NCBI GenBank assembly: GCA_002342025.1
Contig: DDPD01000084.1
Span: 1-42,600 of the forward strand
DNA: 42,600 nucleotides
From: Moraxellaceae bacterium UBA2477
GTDB taxonomy: Bacteria; Pseudomonadota; Gammaproteobacteria; Pseudomonadales; Moraxellaceae
Direction of reading: 5' to 3'
Shown one piece after another: positions 1 to 6,789 of the stretch. Position numbers and translations under genes: made by a program. The notes below the pieces were generated by a model. The model made no database searches. It was given only the letters and a program-made list of their open reading frames with translations, and was not told the origin of the DNA. Every line of letters starts with the position of its first letter. Positions within the stretch are counted from its first letter, which is position 1.

Positions 1-86
1 AACACCATGATCAGGCAGATGGCGACCGTGCCGGCATTTAGCCAAACGTAGGCCTCACCGGATTTGAAATATTCACGTGCTTTCAT
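1..86 (-). CDS. pstA: Phosphate ABC transporter permease PstA (N-terminal fragment)
   Basis: Only the first 28 codons are in the window, starting at the ATG read down from position 86. They read MKAREYFKSGEAYVWLNAGT and continue into hydrophobic residues, the start of a first membrane segment. PstA is the second inner-membrane permease of the high-affinity phosphate importer PstSCAB. The gene starts 17 bp after the pstC stop on the same strand, so it should be cotranscribed with pstC. The identification rests on position directly after pstC plus this short N-terminus. Confidence 0.75.
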   Translation of the reverse strand, partial: MKAREYFKSGEAYVWLNAGTVAICLIMV

Positions 87-103
87 GAGTCAATCCACTT
101 CCC

Positions 104-2401
104 TTACAGAGAGCCGTATTTTTTACGCAGGCGGTTACGCACCACTTCTGCTGCGGTATTCAACACGAAGGTCAGCACAAACAGTACGAAGGCCGACAAG
201 AACAAGACGCGGAAGTGCGTAGATGCCACCTCAGCCTCGCCCATTTCAACGGCCACGTTCGCCGACAGCGTGCGCATGCCTTCGAAGATGTTCCAATCCA
301 TGACAGCCGTATTACCCGTGGCCATGAGCACAATCATGGTTTCACCAATGGCGCGACCAAAACCGATCATGACCGCCGAGAAAATACCCGGCGACGCTGT
401 TGGAAGTACAACGCGCGTTAGGGTTTGCCACTGCGTAGCGCCCAGCGCCAAGGAGCCATTCGTCAGATGACGAGGCACCGCGAACAGCGCGTCTTCGGCA
501 ATGGAGTAGATGCTAGGAATCACCGCAAAGCCCATGGCCAAGCCCACAATCAGGGCATTGCGCTGGTCGAAGTTCAGACCAGTTTCAGACTCCAACCAGA
601 GGCGAACATCGCCACCGAAGAAGGCCACTTCAACGGGCTTGGACATAGCAAACGAGAACCAGCCAATCAGCAGAATCGGCACGATCAGCAGGATGGGCGT
701 CCAGCCTTCGCTAAACAGGCGCTTTTCTTGCGGCAGTCGCGACCAGAGCATGCCGAATAACAAGATGCCCAGCGGGGTCAGAATTAAGAGGCTGAAAATA
801 CCAGGCAAGTTAGCTTCGATAGTGGGTGCTAACCACAAGCCCGCTAAGAAGCCCAAAATAACCGTCGGCAGCGCGCCCATCAGCTCAATGGTTGGCTTCA
901 CTTTGCGGCGCAGCGCAGGTGCCATGAACATGGAGGTGTACATCGCACCAAAAATCGCCAACGGAGCCGCCAAGACCATGGCGTAGAACGCGGCCTTGAA
1001 GGTACCAAAGGTCAGCGGCATTAAGGACAGCTTGCCTTCGAAATCAATGTTGCCGGAAGACGATTGCCACGTGTAGGACGCTTCTGGATACGATTCGTAC
1101 CAGACTTTGCTCCACAGCGAAGCCATGGACACGTCTGGGTGTTCAGATTCCAACGCCCAGAAGCTAAAGGCATCTTCCGACTGCACTAAAATACCTTGCG
1201 AGCGGGGCGATACTGACAGCACACGAATGGGTGTCGTCGAAACCTGTTCTTGCCCGATGAGGCGTTGCGAAGTGGTGTAGTAATACGACATCACGCCTTT
1301 TTTATCGCCCGCCACAAAGCCTTTACGGCCCGGCTCACCGGTTAGCGCGGTGATGGGCGCATCGCCCAACTTAACGCCACGAATTTTGGTTAGCTCAAAC
1401 TTTTCGCCATCGGCGGTTTCTTTACGTACTTGAAACCATTGGCTAGCCTGGCCTCGACTATCGCCAATAATCAGCGAGATATTGCCTAGCAGTGCCGTCA
1501 CCGCAGTCACATCAACACCGGGCTCAGCCACGGTAATTTCTTGATTCAGGACCGGCTCATTGCGCAGGTTGTAAATGGCGAGCTTATTGCGATCATGGAA
1601 CACATAGCCCCAAACACCGTCTTGTCCCAACACGATTTCCGTGATGGGTCCGCCACTGTAAGGCAGCAATGTACGCTCGGTTTCGGTGAGTGCGGCTTCG
1701 CTGCCCTCGGTGGCTTCATCTAAACCCAGCGACAAACCACCGGCTTCCTCGCCACCGCTCATGGCATAGGTTAAACGCTCCAAGCCCTTTGACGTTTTCG
1801 CCAGTACCACCAGCTCACTTTCGTTACCGCGAACATAAAACGTGGTCAGCGGCTGGCCATCGGCATTAACAACGATCGGCTGTTCACCATATGGGTACTC
1901 TAAGGATGCGGTGACCTGACGCGCGTTCGTGGCTTCATCGAATTGCGTGGTGTACTGAGGCTTGGCTACGAGTAACTGGCCGTTGGATAAACCAAAGCCG
2001 ATCAGCCCCGATAACACGGAGCCTTTTTTAATGGATGCCACCGTCACGCCTTCAGGCAAAGGCAGGGGATTACGCGATAAAAGCGTGCCGGACTTGGCAT
2101 CAATCACGTCGTATTGACCGTCTGCCTGGATACGCAGGCCACGCGAGTTGTACTCGTCTGCATCGAGGTAAAGTGATGGCGTGGTCGACGCCACGGAACT
2201 ACCTTTTGTTAAGTCACTGCCTTTGAGCAGCGGCCAAACCTCATACAGCAAGTAAAAGAAAATGAGCAGAATAGACAAGATGACGGTCACACCGCCCATG
2301 CCAATCGTGATGTTGGCCAGCTTATCTTTGAAGCGCCGTTGGCGTTGCATCAAAAGCCGATTCTGAGTGGTGGCTGATACCGCAGGTGTTTTGTCCATCA
2401 C
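104..2401 (-). CDS. pstC: Phosphate ABC transporter permease PstC, long form
   Basis: Inner-membrane permease subunit of the PstSCAB phosphate importer. The 765-residue product is far longer than E. coli PstC (about 320 aa). One TM helix near residues 30-55 is followed by a ~400-residue hydrophilic domain of probable beta-propeller type. The MetI-like permease domain comes after about residue 460, with the transport loop GSLALGATQWQTLTRVVLP near residue 655. Long PstC proteins of this kind are known in Pseudomonas and relatives. The frame can begin at GTG (2401) or at the adjoining ATG (2398); an AGGG stretch just upstream can serve either. It lies 136 bp downstream of pstS, with a hairpin between them, so it is probably expressed at a lower level than pstS. 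Confidence 0.93.
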   Translation of the reverse strand: MMDKTPAVSATTQNRLLMQRQRRFKDKLANITIGMGGVTVILSILLIFFYLLYEVWPLLKGSDLTKGSSVASTTPSLYLDADEYNSRGLRIQADGQYDVIDAKSGTLLSRNPLPLPEGVTVASIKKGSVLSGLIGFGLSNGQLLVAKPQYTTQFDEATNARQVTASLEYPYGEQPIVVNADGQPLTTFYVRGNESELVVLAKTSKGLERLTYAMSGGEEAGGLSLGLDEATEGSEAALTETERTLLPYSGGPITEIVLGQDGVWGYVFHDRNKLAIYNLRNEPVLNQEITVAEPGVDVTAVTALLGNISLIIGDSRGQASQWFQVRKETADGEKFELTKIRGVKLGDAPITALTGEPGRKGFVAGDKKGVMSYYYTTSQRLIGQEQVSTTPIRVLSVSPRSQGILVQSEDAFSFWALESEHPDVSMASLWSKVWYESYPEASYTWQSSSGNIDFEGKLSLMPLTFGTFKAAFYAMVLAAPLAIFGAMYTSMFMAPALRRKVKPTIELMGALPTVILGFLAGLWLAPTIEANLPGIFSLLILTPLGILLFGMLWSRLPQEKRLFSEGWTPILLIVPILLIGWFSFAMSKPVEVAFFGGDVRLWLESETGLNFDQRNALIVGLAMGFAVIPSIYSIAEDALFAVPRHLTNGSLALGATQWQTLTRVVLPTASPGIFSAVMIGFGRAIGETMIVLMATGNTAVMDWNIFEGMRTLSANVAVEMGEAEVASTHFRVLFLSAFVLFVLTFVLNTAAEVVRNRLRKKYGSL

Positions 2402-2480
2402 GCAACCCTATAAGACGAGGTGGTCTACTTCGTTTGTAAACGACAGTTTATGTCGCAATTGTTGCAATTTTACTTCAAAA

Positions 2481-2510
2481 CAAAGGGGGCTAGGCCCCCT
2501 TTGTTTTTTT
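2481..2510. terminator. Bidirectional stem-loop between pstS and pstC
   Basis: A perfect 10-bp stem (CAAAGGGGGC paired with GCCCCCTTTG) closes on a 3-base loop. It is followed by seven T on the plus strand and by TTTT on the minus strand. For minus-strand transcripts it falls after the pstS stop and before pstC. It could therefore act as a partial terminator or as a 3' mRNA stabiliser that lets the abundant binding protein be made in excess over the permeases. That role is inferred. Confidence 0.7.
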
Positions 2511-2537
2511 CACCGTGTAACGACTTATTTTCGCGTA

Positions 2538-3494
2538 TTACAAACCCAGCATTTTGCGAACTTTCTCAGCCTGCTTTGCAGGCATAGGGATGTAGCCGTC
2601 CTTTTCAACGACCGATTGACCCTGCTTCGACAGCACCAACTTCAGGAATTCAGCTTCCAGTGGTGGCAGTGGCTTATTCGGCGCTTTGTTGACATATACG
2701 TAGAGGTAACGCGCCAGCGGGTAGTTACCGCTGAGTGCGTTTTTCTCGTTAGCATCGTAGATCTCACCGTCTTTACCCTGCAGCGGGACAGCGCGTACAC
2801 CGGACGTCTTGTAGCCAATACCCGAGTAGCCTACGCCGTTAATGGAGCCGGAAACCGACTGCACAACCGAAGCGGAGCCAGGCTGTTCGTTAACGTTGGT
2901 TTTGAAGTCGCCCTTACACAGCGCAGTTTCTTTGAAGTAACCGTAAGTACCCGACACCGAGTTACGGCCGTAGATCTGCATGTCACGGCTGCCCCAAGCA
3001 CCGGTCATACCCAGGTCGCCCCACTTGTTCACGGACTTGCTCAGACCACACTTACGCGTCGAGGAGAATACGGCGTCCGCTTCCTGCATGGTCATGGACT
3101 TGATGGGGTTGTCCTTGTGTACATAGATCGCCAACGCATCGATAGCCACTGGAACGGCTGTTGGCTTGTAGCCCTTAGCCGCTTCAAAAGCTTGAATTTC
3201 GTTACCCTTCATCATGCGCGACATCGGACCGAAGTTAGCGGTGCTCTGTGTCATGGCGGGTGGTGCAGTGGATGAACCTGCGCCCTGAATCTGAATATTG
3301 ATGTTGGGATACATCTTCTTGAAATCTTCAGCCCACAGTGTCATCAGGTTGTTCAGCGTGTCTGAACCAATGCTGGTCAAGTTGCCCGACACACCGGAGG
3401 TTTTCGTGTAGGAAGGCAGTTTGGCGTCGACTGCGGCTTGTGCCGACAGCGAGAGGCCAAGGCCCATGGCTACGATCAGAGTCTTCACGTTCAT
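2538..3494 (-). CDS. pstS: Periplasmic phosphate-binding protein PstS
   Basis: Binds phosphate in the periplasm and delivers it to PstC/PstA. The 318-aa product has a clear signal peptide (MNVKTLIVAMGLGLSLSAQA, cut before AVDA). The family signatures GSDTLNNLM and GAGSSTAPPAM near residues 43-80 form part of the phosphate site, and SGTYGYFKE lies near residue 180. It is the first gene of pstS-pstC-pstA on the minus strand and is preceded by PhoB-box-like repeats, so induction by phosphate starvation through PhoBR is expected. The length is slightly under that of E. coli PstS (346 aa). Confidence 0.95.
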   Translation of the reverse strand: MNVKTLIVAMGLGLSLSAQAAVDAKLPSYTKTSGVSGNLTSIGSDTLNNLMTLWAEDFKKMYPNINIQIQGAGSSTAPPAMTQSTANFGPMSRMMKGNEIQAFEAAKGYKPTAVPVAIDALAIYVHKDNPIKSMTMQEADAVFSSTRKCGLSKSVNKWGDLGMTGAWGSRDMQIYGRNSVSGTYGYFKETALCKGDFKTNVNEQPGSASVVQSVSGSINGVGYSGIGYKTSGVRAVPLQGKDGEIYDANEKNALSGNYPLARYLYVYVNKAPNKPLPPLEAEFLKLVLSKQGQSVVEKDGYIPMPAKQAEKVRKMLGL

Positions 3495-3528
3495 TTTTTA
3501 CTCACTCCGCAAGGGGATTAAATTACTA

Positions 3529-3581
3529 CGGACGGAATCTTGACGGCGAATTGTGACCATAAGATGACAATATCTTGACCG
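3529..3581 (-). promoter_or_regulatory. Tandem PhoB-box-like repeats upstream of pstS
   Basis: Read on the minus strand, GTCA or GTCC half-sites recur at 11, 11, 13 and 11 bp spacing. The best unit is TTGTCATCTTATGGTCAC (3570 to 3553), close to the Pho-box consensus of two CTGTCAT-like 7-mers 11 bp apart. An overlapping unit runs 3581-3564 and a weaker one (CCGTCAAGATTCCGTCCG) runs 3546-3529. A TAGTAATTTAAT stretch at 3528-3517 could supply the -10. Periodic half-sites in phase with the DNA helix suggest cooperative PhoB binding at the pstS promoter. Confidence 0.8.
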
Positions 3582-3595
3582 CTGCGCCAGTCCGA

Positions 3596-3613
3596 CTGTC
3601 GTCATTTCGTCAT
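3596..3613 (+). promoter_or_regulatory. PhoB-box-like site facing the small secreted protein gene
   Basis: CTGTCGTCATTTCGTCAT matches the Pho-box layout on the plus strand: the first 7-mer matches at 6 of 7 positions, and the second 7-mer, 11 bp later, at 5 of 7. A possible -10 (CAGAAT, 3622-3627) follows 8 bp after the box, the geometry of PhoB-activated promoters that lack a normal -35. The site is separate from the pstS-facing repeats and points at the gene starting at 3673. Confidence 0.6.
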
Positions 3614-3672
3614 AATTCTCTCGCAGAATCATTTTCGTTTGCACAACCCTCTCTACTATATGGAGCAACCTC

Positions 3673-3939
3673 ATGATGATTCGTCGCTTAGCACTGACCA
3701 CGTTGTTAGCCATCAGCAGTGTCGCTTTCGCTGGCACTGACTTTAATAAAGCCGGCTTCGAAGCCCATGTTGAAAATGGTCGTCTCTGGGTTTTTAAGGC
3801 CAACTCGCCTGAGCTCGCCGCCTTCAAGGCACAGGGTGAGCCTGCCGTGTCGGTCTCCCGCATTGGCGAAGGCCCAGAAGGCATGACTGTTCGCAGTCAC
3901 AGCCAAGACATCATTGACGCTTACTTATCCGCTAAGTAA
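3673..3939 (+). CDS. Small secreted protein, probable Pho-regulon member
   Basis: I do not recognise a characterised family. The 88-aa product starts with a typical signal peptide (MMIRRLALTTLLAISSVAFA, cleavage before GTDF). About 68 mature residues remain, with no cysteine, containing ENGRLWVFKANSPELAAFKA and ending HSQDIIDAYLSAK. Translation can start at either of two adjacent ATG codons (3673, 3676), with GGAG at 3662 as ribosome site. It diverges from pstS, has its own Pho-box-like site and ends in a strong terminator, so it is a single-gene transcript probably made under phosphate limitation. The periplasmic location is inferred from the signal peptide. Confidence 0.8.
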   Translation: MMIRRLALTTLLAISSVAFAGTDFNKAGFEAHVENGRLWVFKANSPELAAFKAQGEPAVSVSRIGEGPEGMTVRSHSQDIIDAYLSAK

Positions 3940-3961
3940 TTCGTCGCTGTCTGATGAACAT

Positions 3962-3989
3962 GACGGCCGAAAGGCCGTTTTGTTTTTTT
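3962..3989 (+). terminator. Intrinsic terminator after the small secreted protein gene
   Basis: ACGGCC-GAAA-GGCCGT, a 6-bp stem with a stable GNRA-type loop, is followed by TTTGTTTTTTT. It begins about 20 bp after the stop codon at 3939. Confidence 0.88.
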
Positions 3990-4053
3990 GCCTTATATTC
4001 GCGCCATCCCTTTATGCGCTAGGATTTCTGAATAATAAGACTGAGATGTCCGC

Positions 4054-4473
4054 ATGACACGACAAGAACAAGAATCTGCTGATAACGCCACCACAGGCCC
4101 TATCGGCGAACTCACCTTGCAACTGGTGGCGCTGCCCTCCCACACCAATGCCTCGGGTGATATATACGGCGGTTGGCTCGTCGCCAATATGGATATTGCC
4201 GGAGGCGTAGCTGCCTCGGCGCGCGCTGAAGGCAGAACGGCAACGGTCGCCATCGATAGCATGGTCTTTTTGCGATCGGTCAAAATTGGCGACGTGATTA
4301 GCTTCTATACGCATCTCGAAAGCGTTGGACGCTCTTCATTAAAATTTCACGTGGAAGCTTGGGTCAATTCGCTCAATGGCCAGCGCCCAGTGAAGCTGAC
4401 CGAGGGCCGCTTTACGTTTGTGGCGCTGGATGGGAATGGCCGCACCCGGTTGCTACCCATCGCGAGTACTTAA
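4054..4473 (+). CDS. YciA-like acyl-CoA thioesterase (hotdog fold)
   Basis: Predicted to hydrolyse acyl-CoA esters to free acid and CoA in the cytoplasm. The 139-aa single-domain hotdog protein has the YciA/BFIT-type signatures: LVALPSHTNASGDIYGGWL near residues 25-45 (the Asn/Asp and GG region of the active site), then MDIAGGVAA and VAIDSMVFLRSVKIGD near 70-80. Length and motif order fit the YciA family (about 130-160 aa). It is a single gene whose last four bases overlap the convergent uvrD end. The chain-length preference cannot be read from the sequence. Confidence 0.88.
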   Translation: MTRQEQESADNATTGPIGELTLQLVALPSHTNASGDIYGGWLVANMDIAGGVAASARAEGRTATVAIDSMVFLRSVKIGDVISFYTHLESVGRSSLKFHVEAWVNSLNGQRPVKLTEGRFTFVALDGNGRTRLLPIAST

Positions 4474-6671
4474 ACCCGCGTTAAGCGCGCGTACTGGGCC
4501 ACTAACCACTTGCTGCCGAGATCGGCAAAGTTGACCTGAATACGCGCATTCGGGCCATTGCCCTCGAACGCCAGAATCACGCCCTCGCCAAAGCGCGGAT
4601 GTGCCACGCGCTGACCCAAGCCCCAGCTGCCATCGCCGGTGGCATCGCCACCCAATGAGGATTGTTTGAGGTTAGCAGGCAAGGCGCTGTTGGGCACACT
4701 GCTGCCACCGCGATAGCTCATGGCCGTCGGTGCCGATTTCACGCGCACCGGCTCCAGCAGTGTCTCCGGCATTTCGCGCAGAAAGCGCGAGGGCACATGA
4801 TGATTTTCGCTGCCGTAAAGTCGCCGAACTTCAGCATAGGTAATGTAGAGCTCGCGCATAGCGCGGGTAATGCCGACATAGCAGAGCCGGCGCTCTTCTT
4901 CGAGATTGCCCTCTTTCAGCGCCATCTCGTGCGGGAATAACCCCTCTTCGAAGCCCGCCAGAAACACGATGGGGAACTCCAGACCCTTGGCCGCATGCAG
5001 TGTCATCAGCTGCACGGCATCCTCGAACTCGCCGGCCTGCTGCTCGCCCGCCTCCAGCGCGGCATGATCGAGAAAGGCGGCGAGAGCGGACGGAGCCTCG
5101 TCGTCCTCCACTTCAAACTCACGCGCGGCGGAGATCAGTTCGCGTAAGTTTTCCACGCGCGCCTGACCTTTTTCGCCCTTCTCTTTCTGGTGATGCAACA
5201 CCAGGCCGCTCTGCTCGATAACCGCCTCAATCAGCTCACCGAGCGGGACATCCCTCGTGTTCACATCCAGGGTTTCGATCAGCTGCAGAAATGCCGCGAG
5301 CTTACCGCTGGCCAGCGTCGGCAAGAGCTTGCCCCTGAGCACGGCTTCGGCGGCGGCCCAGAGGCTGATCTTTTCTTCACGCGTGACCTGACGCAGCAGC
5401 TCCAGCGTCTTGTCGCCGATTCCGCGTGTTGGCGTGTTGACCACACGCTCGAAAGCGGTGTCGTCATCGCGCTGTTGCAGCAGGCGCAGATAGCCCACGG
5501 CATTCTTGATTTCGGCGCGCTCGAAGAAGCGCAGGCCGCCATAGATGCGATACGGAATCTGCGCTCGCAGCAACGCCTCTTCGAGCACACGCGACTGCGC
5601 GTTGGAGCGATACAGAATCGCCATGTCGCGACGCGCGGTGCCGGCGCGGAAACGGTCATCGAGCGTGCGCGCAATGTAGTGCGCTTCATCAAGATCATTG
5701 AAGGCGGCATAGACCCGGATGGGGTCGCCGTTCGGACGCTCGGTCCATAGGTTCTTACCCAGGCGATCGCCATTATTGGCGATGACCGCGTTGGCGGCCT
5801 GCAAAATGGCCGAGGTGGAGCGGTAATTTTGTTCGAGACGAATCAGCTCAGCATCGGCGTAGTCACGCTGGAAGGTGCGGATATTCTCAATGCAGGCACC
5901 ACGCCAGCCGTAAATACTTTGGTCGTCATCGCCCACCGCGGTGAGCATGCCGTGCTCGCCCGCCAGCATGCGCAGCCAGGCGTACTGGATTTTGTTGGTG
6001 TCTTGGAACTCATCGACCAGGATCATGCGGAAGCGCATTTGATAATGCTTGAGCAACTCCGGATGGTTCAGCCATAGCTCATGGCTGCGCAGCAGAATTT
6101 CGGCAAAATCAATCATGCCGCTACGCTGACAAATCTCTTCGTAGGCCGCATAAATGCGCAGTTGTGTGCCGGTAAATAGGTCGCCGTTGTGTTGAATATG
6201 GTGCGGTCGGCGACCCTCTTCTTTGTTGCCATTAATGAAGCTCGCCGCCTGCCGTGCCGGCCACTTTTCCTCATCGAGCTGCAAATCTTTCAAGACTCGC
6301 TTAATGACGCGTTGCTGGTCATCGCTATCTAAAATTTGAAAGGTTTGCGGCAGCCCGGCCTCCTTAAAGTGGGCGCGCAGAAAGCGATGCGCCAGGCCGT
6401 GAAAGGTGCCGATCCACAGGGGCTGCGTGGCAATGCCGAGCTGCTGCTCTAAGCGCGCACGCATCTCATGCGCGGCCTTGTTGGTAAACGTCACCGCCAT
6501 CACCGCAAACGGCGAGATACCAAAGCTCTGGCAGAAATGCGTGATGCGCGAGGTCAATACGCGTGTTTTGCCCGAACCGGCGCCGGCCAGTACCAAGAGA
6601 TGTTGGCTGTCACAGGTGACGGCATCGTGTTGGGCTGCGTTCAGCCCTCGGAGTAATTCAGAGTCATTCAT
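4470..6671 (-). CDS. uvrD: DNA helicase II UvrD
   Basis: Superfamily 1A 3'-to-5' DNA helicase acting in nucleotide-excision and methyl-directed mismatch repair. The 733-aa product is close to E. coli UvrD (720 aa). Visible motifs in order are the Q-motif region LNAAQHDAV, Walker A AGAGSGKT (29-36), motif Ia TFTNKAAHEM, Walker B DEFQDTN near 220, GDDDQSIYGWRGA near 250, QNYRST near 280, LMTLHAAKGLEF near 560 and VGITRAM near 605. The C-terminal VNFADLGSKWLVAQYARL matches the UvrD tail that folds as a Tudor-like domain. It stands alone and diverges from the GGDEF-EAL gene. No clear SOS box was seen upstream. Confidence 0.96.
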   Translation of the reverse strand: MNDSELLRGLNAAQHDAVTCDSQHLLVLAGAGSGKTRVLTSRITHFCQSFGISPFAVMAVTFTNKAAHEMRARLEQQLGIATQPLWIGTFHGLAHRFLRAHFKEAGLPQTFQILDSDDQQRVIKRVLKDLQLDEEKWPARQAASFINGNKEEGRRPHHIQHNGDLFTGTQLRIYAAYEEICQRSGMIDFAEILLRSHELWLNHPELLKHYQMRFRMILVDEFQDTNKIQYAWLRMLAGEHGMLTAVGDDDQSIYGWRGACIENIRTFQRDYADAELIRLEQNYRSTSAILQAANAVIANNGDRLGKNLWTERPNGDPIRVYAAFNDLDEAHYIARTLDDRFRAGTARRDMAILYRSNAQSRVLEEALLRAQIPYRIYGGLRFFERAEIKNAVGYLRLLQQRDDDTAFERVVNTPTRGIGDKTLELLRQVTREEKISLWAAAEAVLRGKLLPTLASGKLAAFLQLIETLDVNTRDVPLGELIEAVIEQSGLVLHHQKEKGEKGQARVENLRELISAAREFEVEDDEAPSALAAFLDHAALEAGEQQAGEFEDAVQLMTLHAAKGLEFPIVFLAGFEEGLFPHEMALKEGNLEEERRLCYVGITRAMRELYITYAEVRRLYGSENHHVPSRFLREMPETLLEPVRVKSAPTAMSYRGGSSVPNSALPANLKQSSLGGDATGDGSWGLGQRVAHPRFGEGVILAFEGNGPNARIQVNFADLGSKWLVAQYARLTRV

Positions 6672-6744
6672 GCGCGCTATTGTAGACCACGGACACTCAG
6701 GCGTTTTCGCTTAGCCCGTCAAATGTTATGGTAAGCGCCTAGTT

Positions 6745-6774
6745 ACAGACAGCGGGGAAGACACCCGCTGCTGT
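6745..6774 (+). promoter_or_regulatory. Hairpin in the 5' leader of the GGDEF-EAL gene
   Basis: ACAG-A-CAGCGGG pairs with CCCGCTG-CTGT around a 7-base loop: an 11-bp stem with one bulged A. It ends two bases before the GAGG ribosome site (6777-6780) of the gene starting at 6790. There is no T-tract, so it is not a terminator. It may affect ribosome access or mRNA stability; no known riboswitch was recognised. Confidence 0.45.
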
Positions 6775-6789
6775 TTGAGGGAAAGCGGC

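Noticed and set aside
2367..3275. A long plus-strand open frame opposite pstC and pstS.
   Set aside because: It is the antisense shadow of pstS and part of pstC, with no ribosome site or family resemblance.
4345..4362. TTTCACGTGGAA inside the thioesterase gene as a parS site.
   Set aside because: The CACGTG centre matches but the outer bases do not (about 11 of 16), and it lies inside a coding region far from parAB.
6721..6789. The leader of the GGDEF-EAL gene as a c-di-GMP riboswitch.
   Set aside because: The hairpin is present but the conserved GEMM core sequences are not recognisable.
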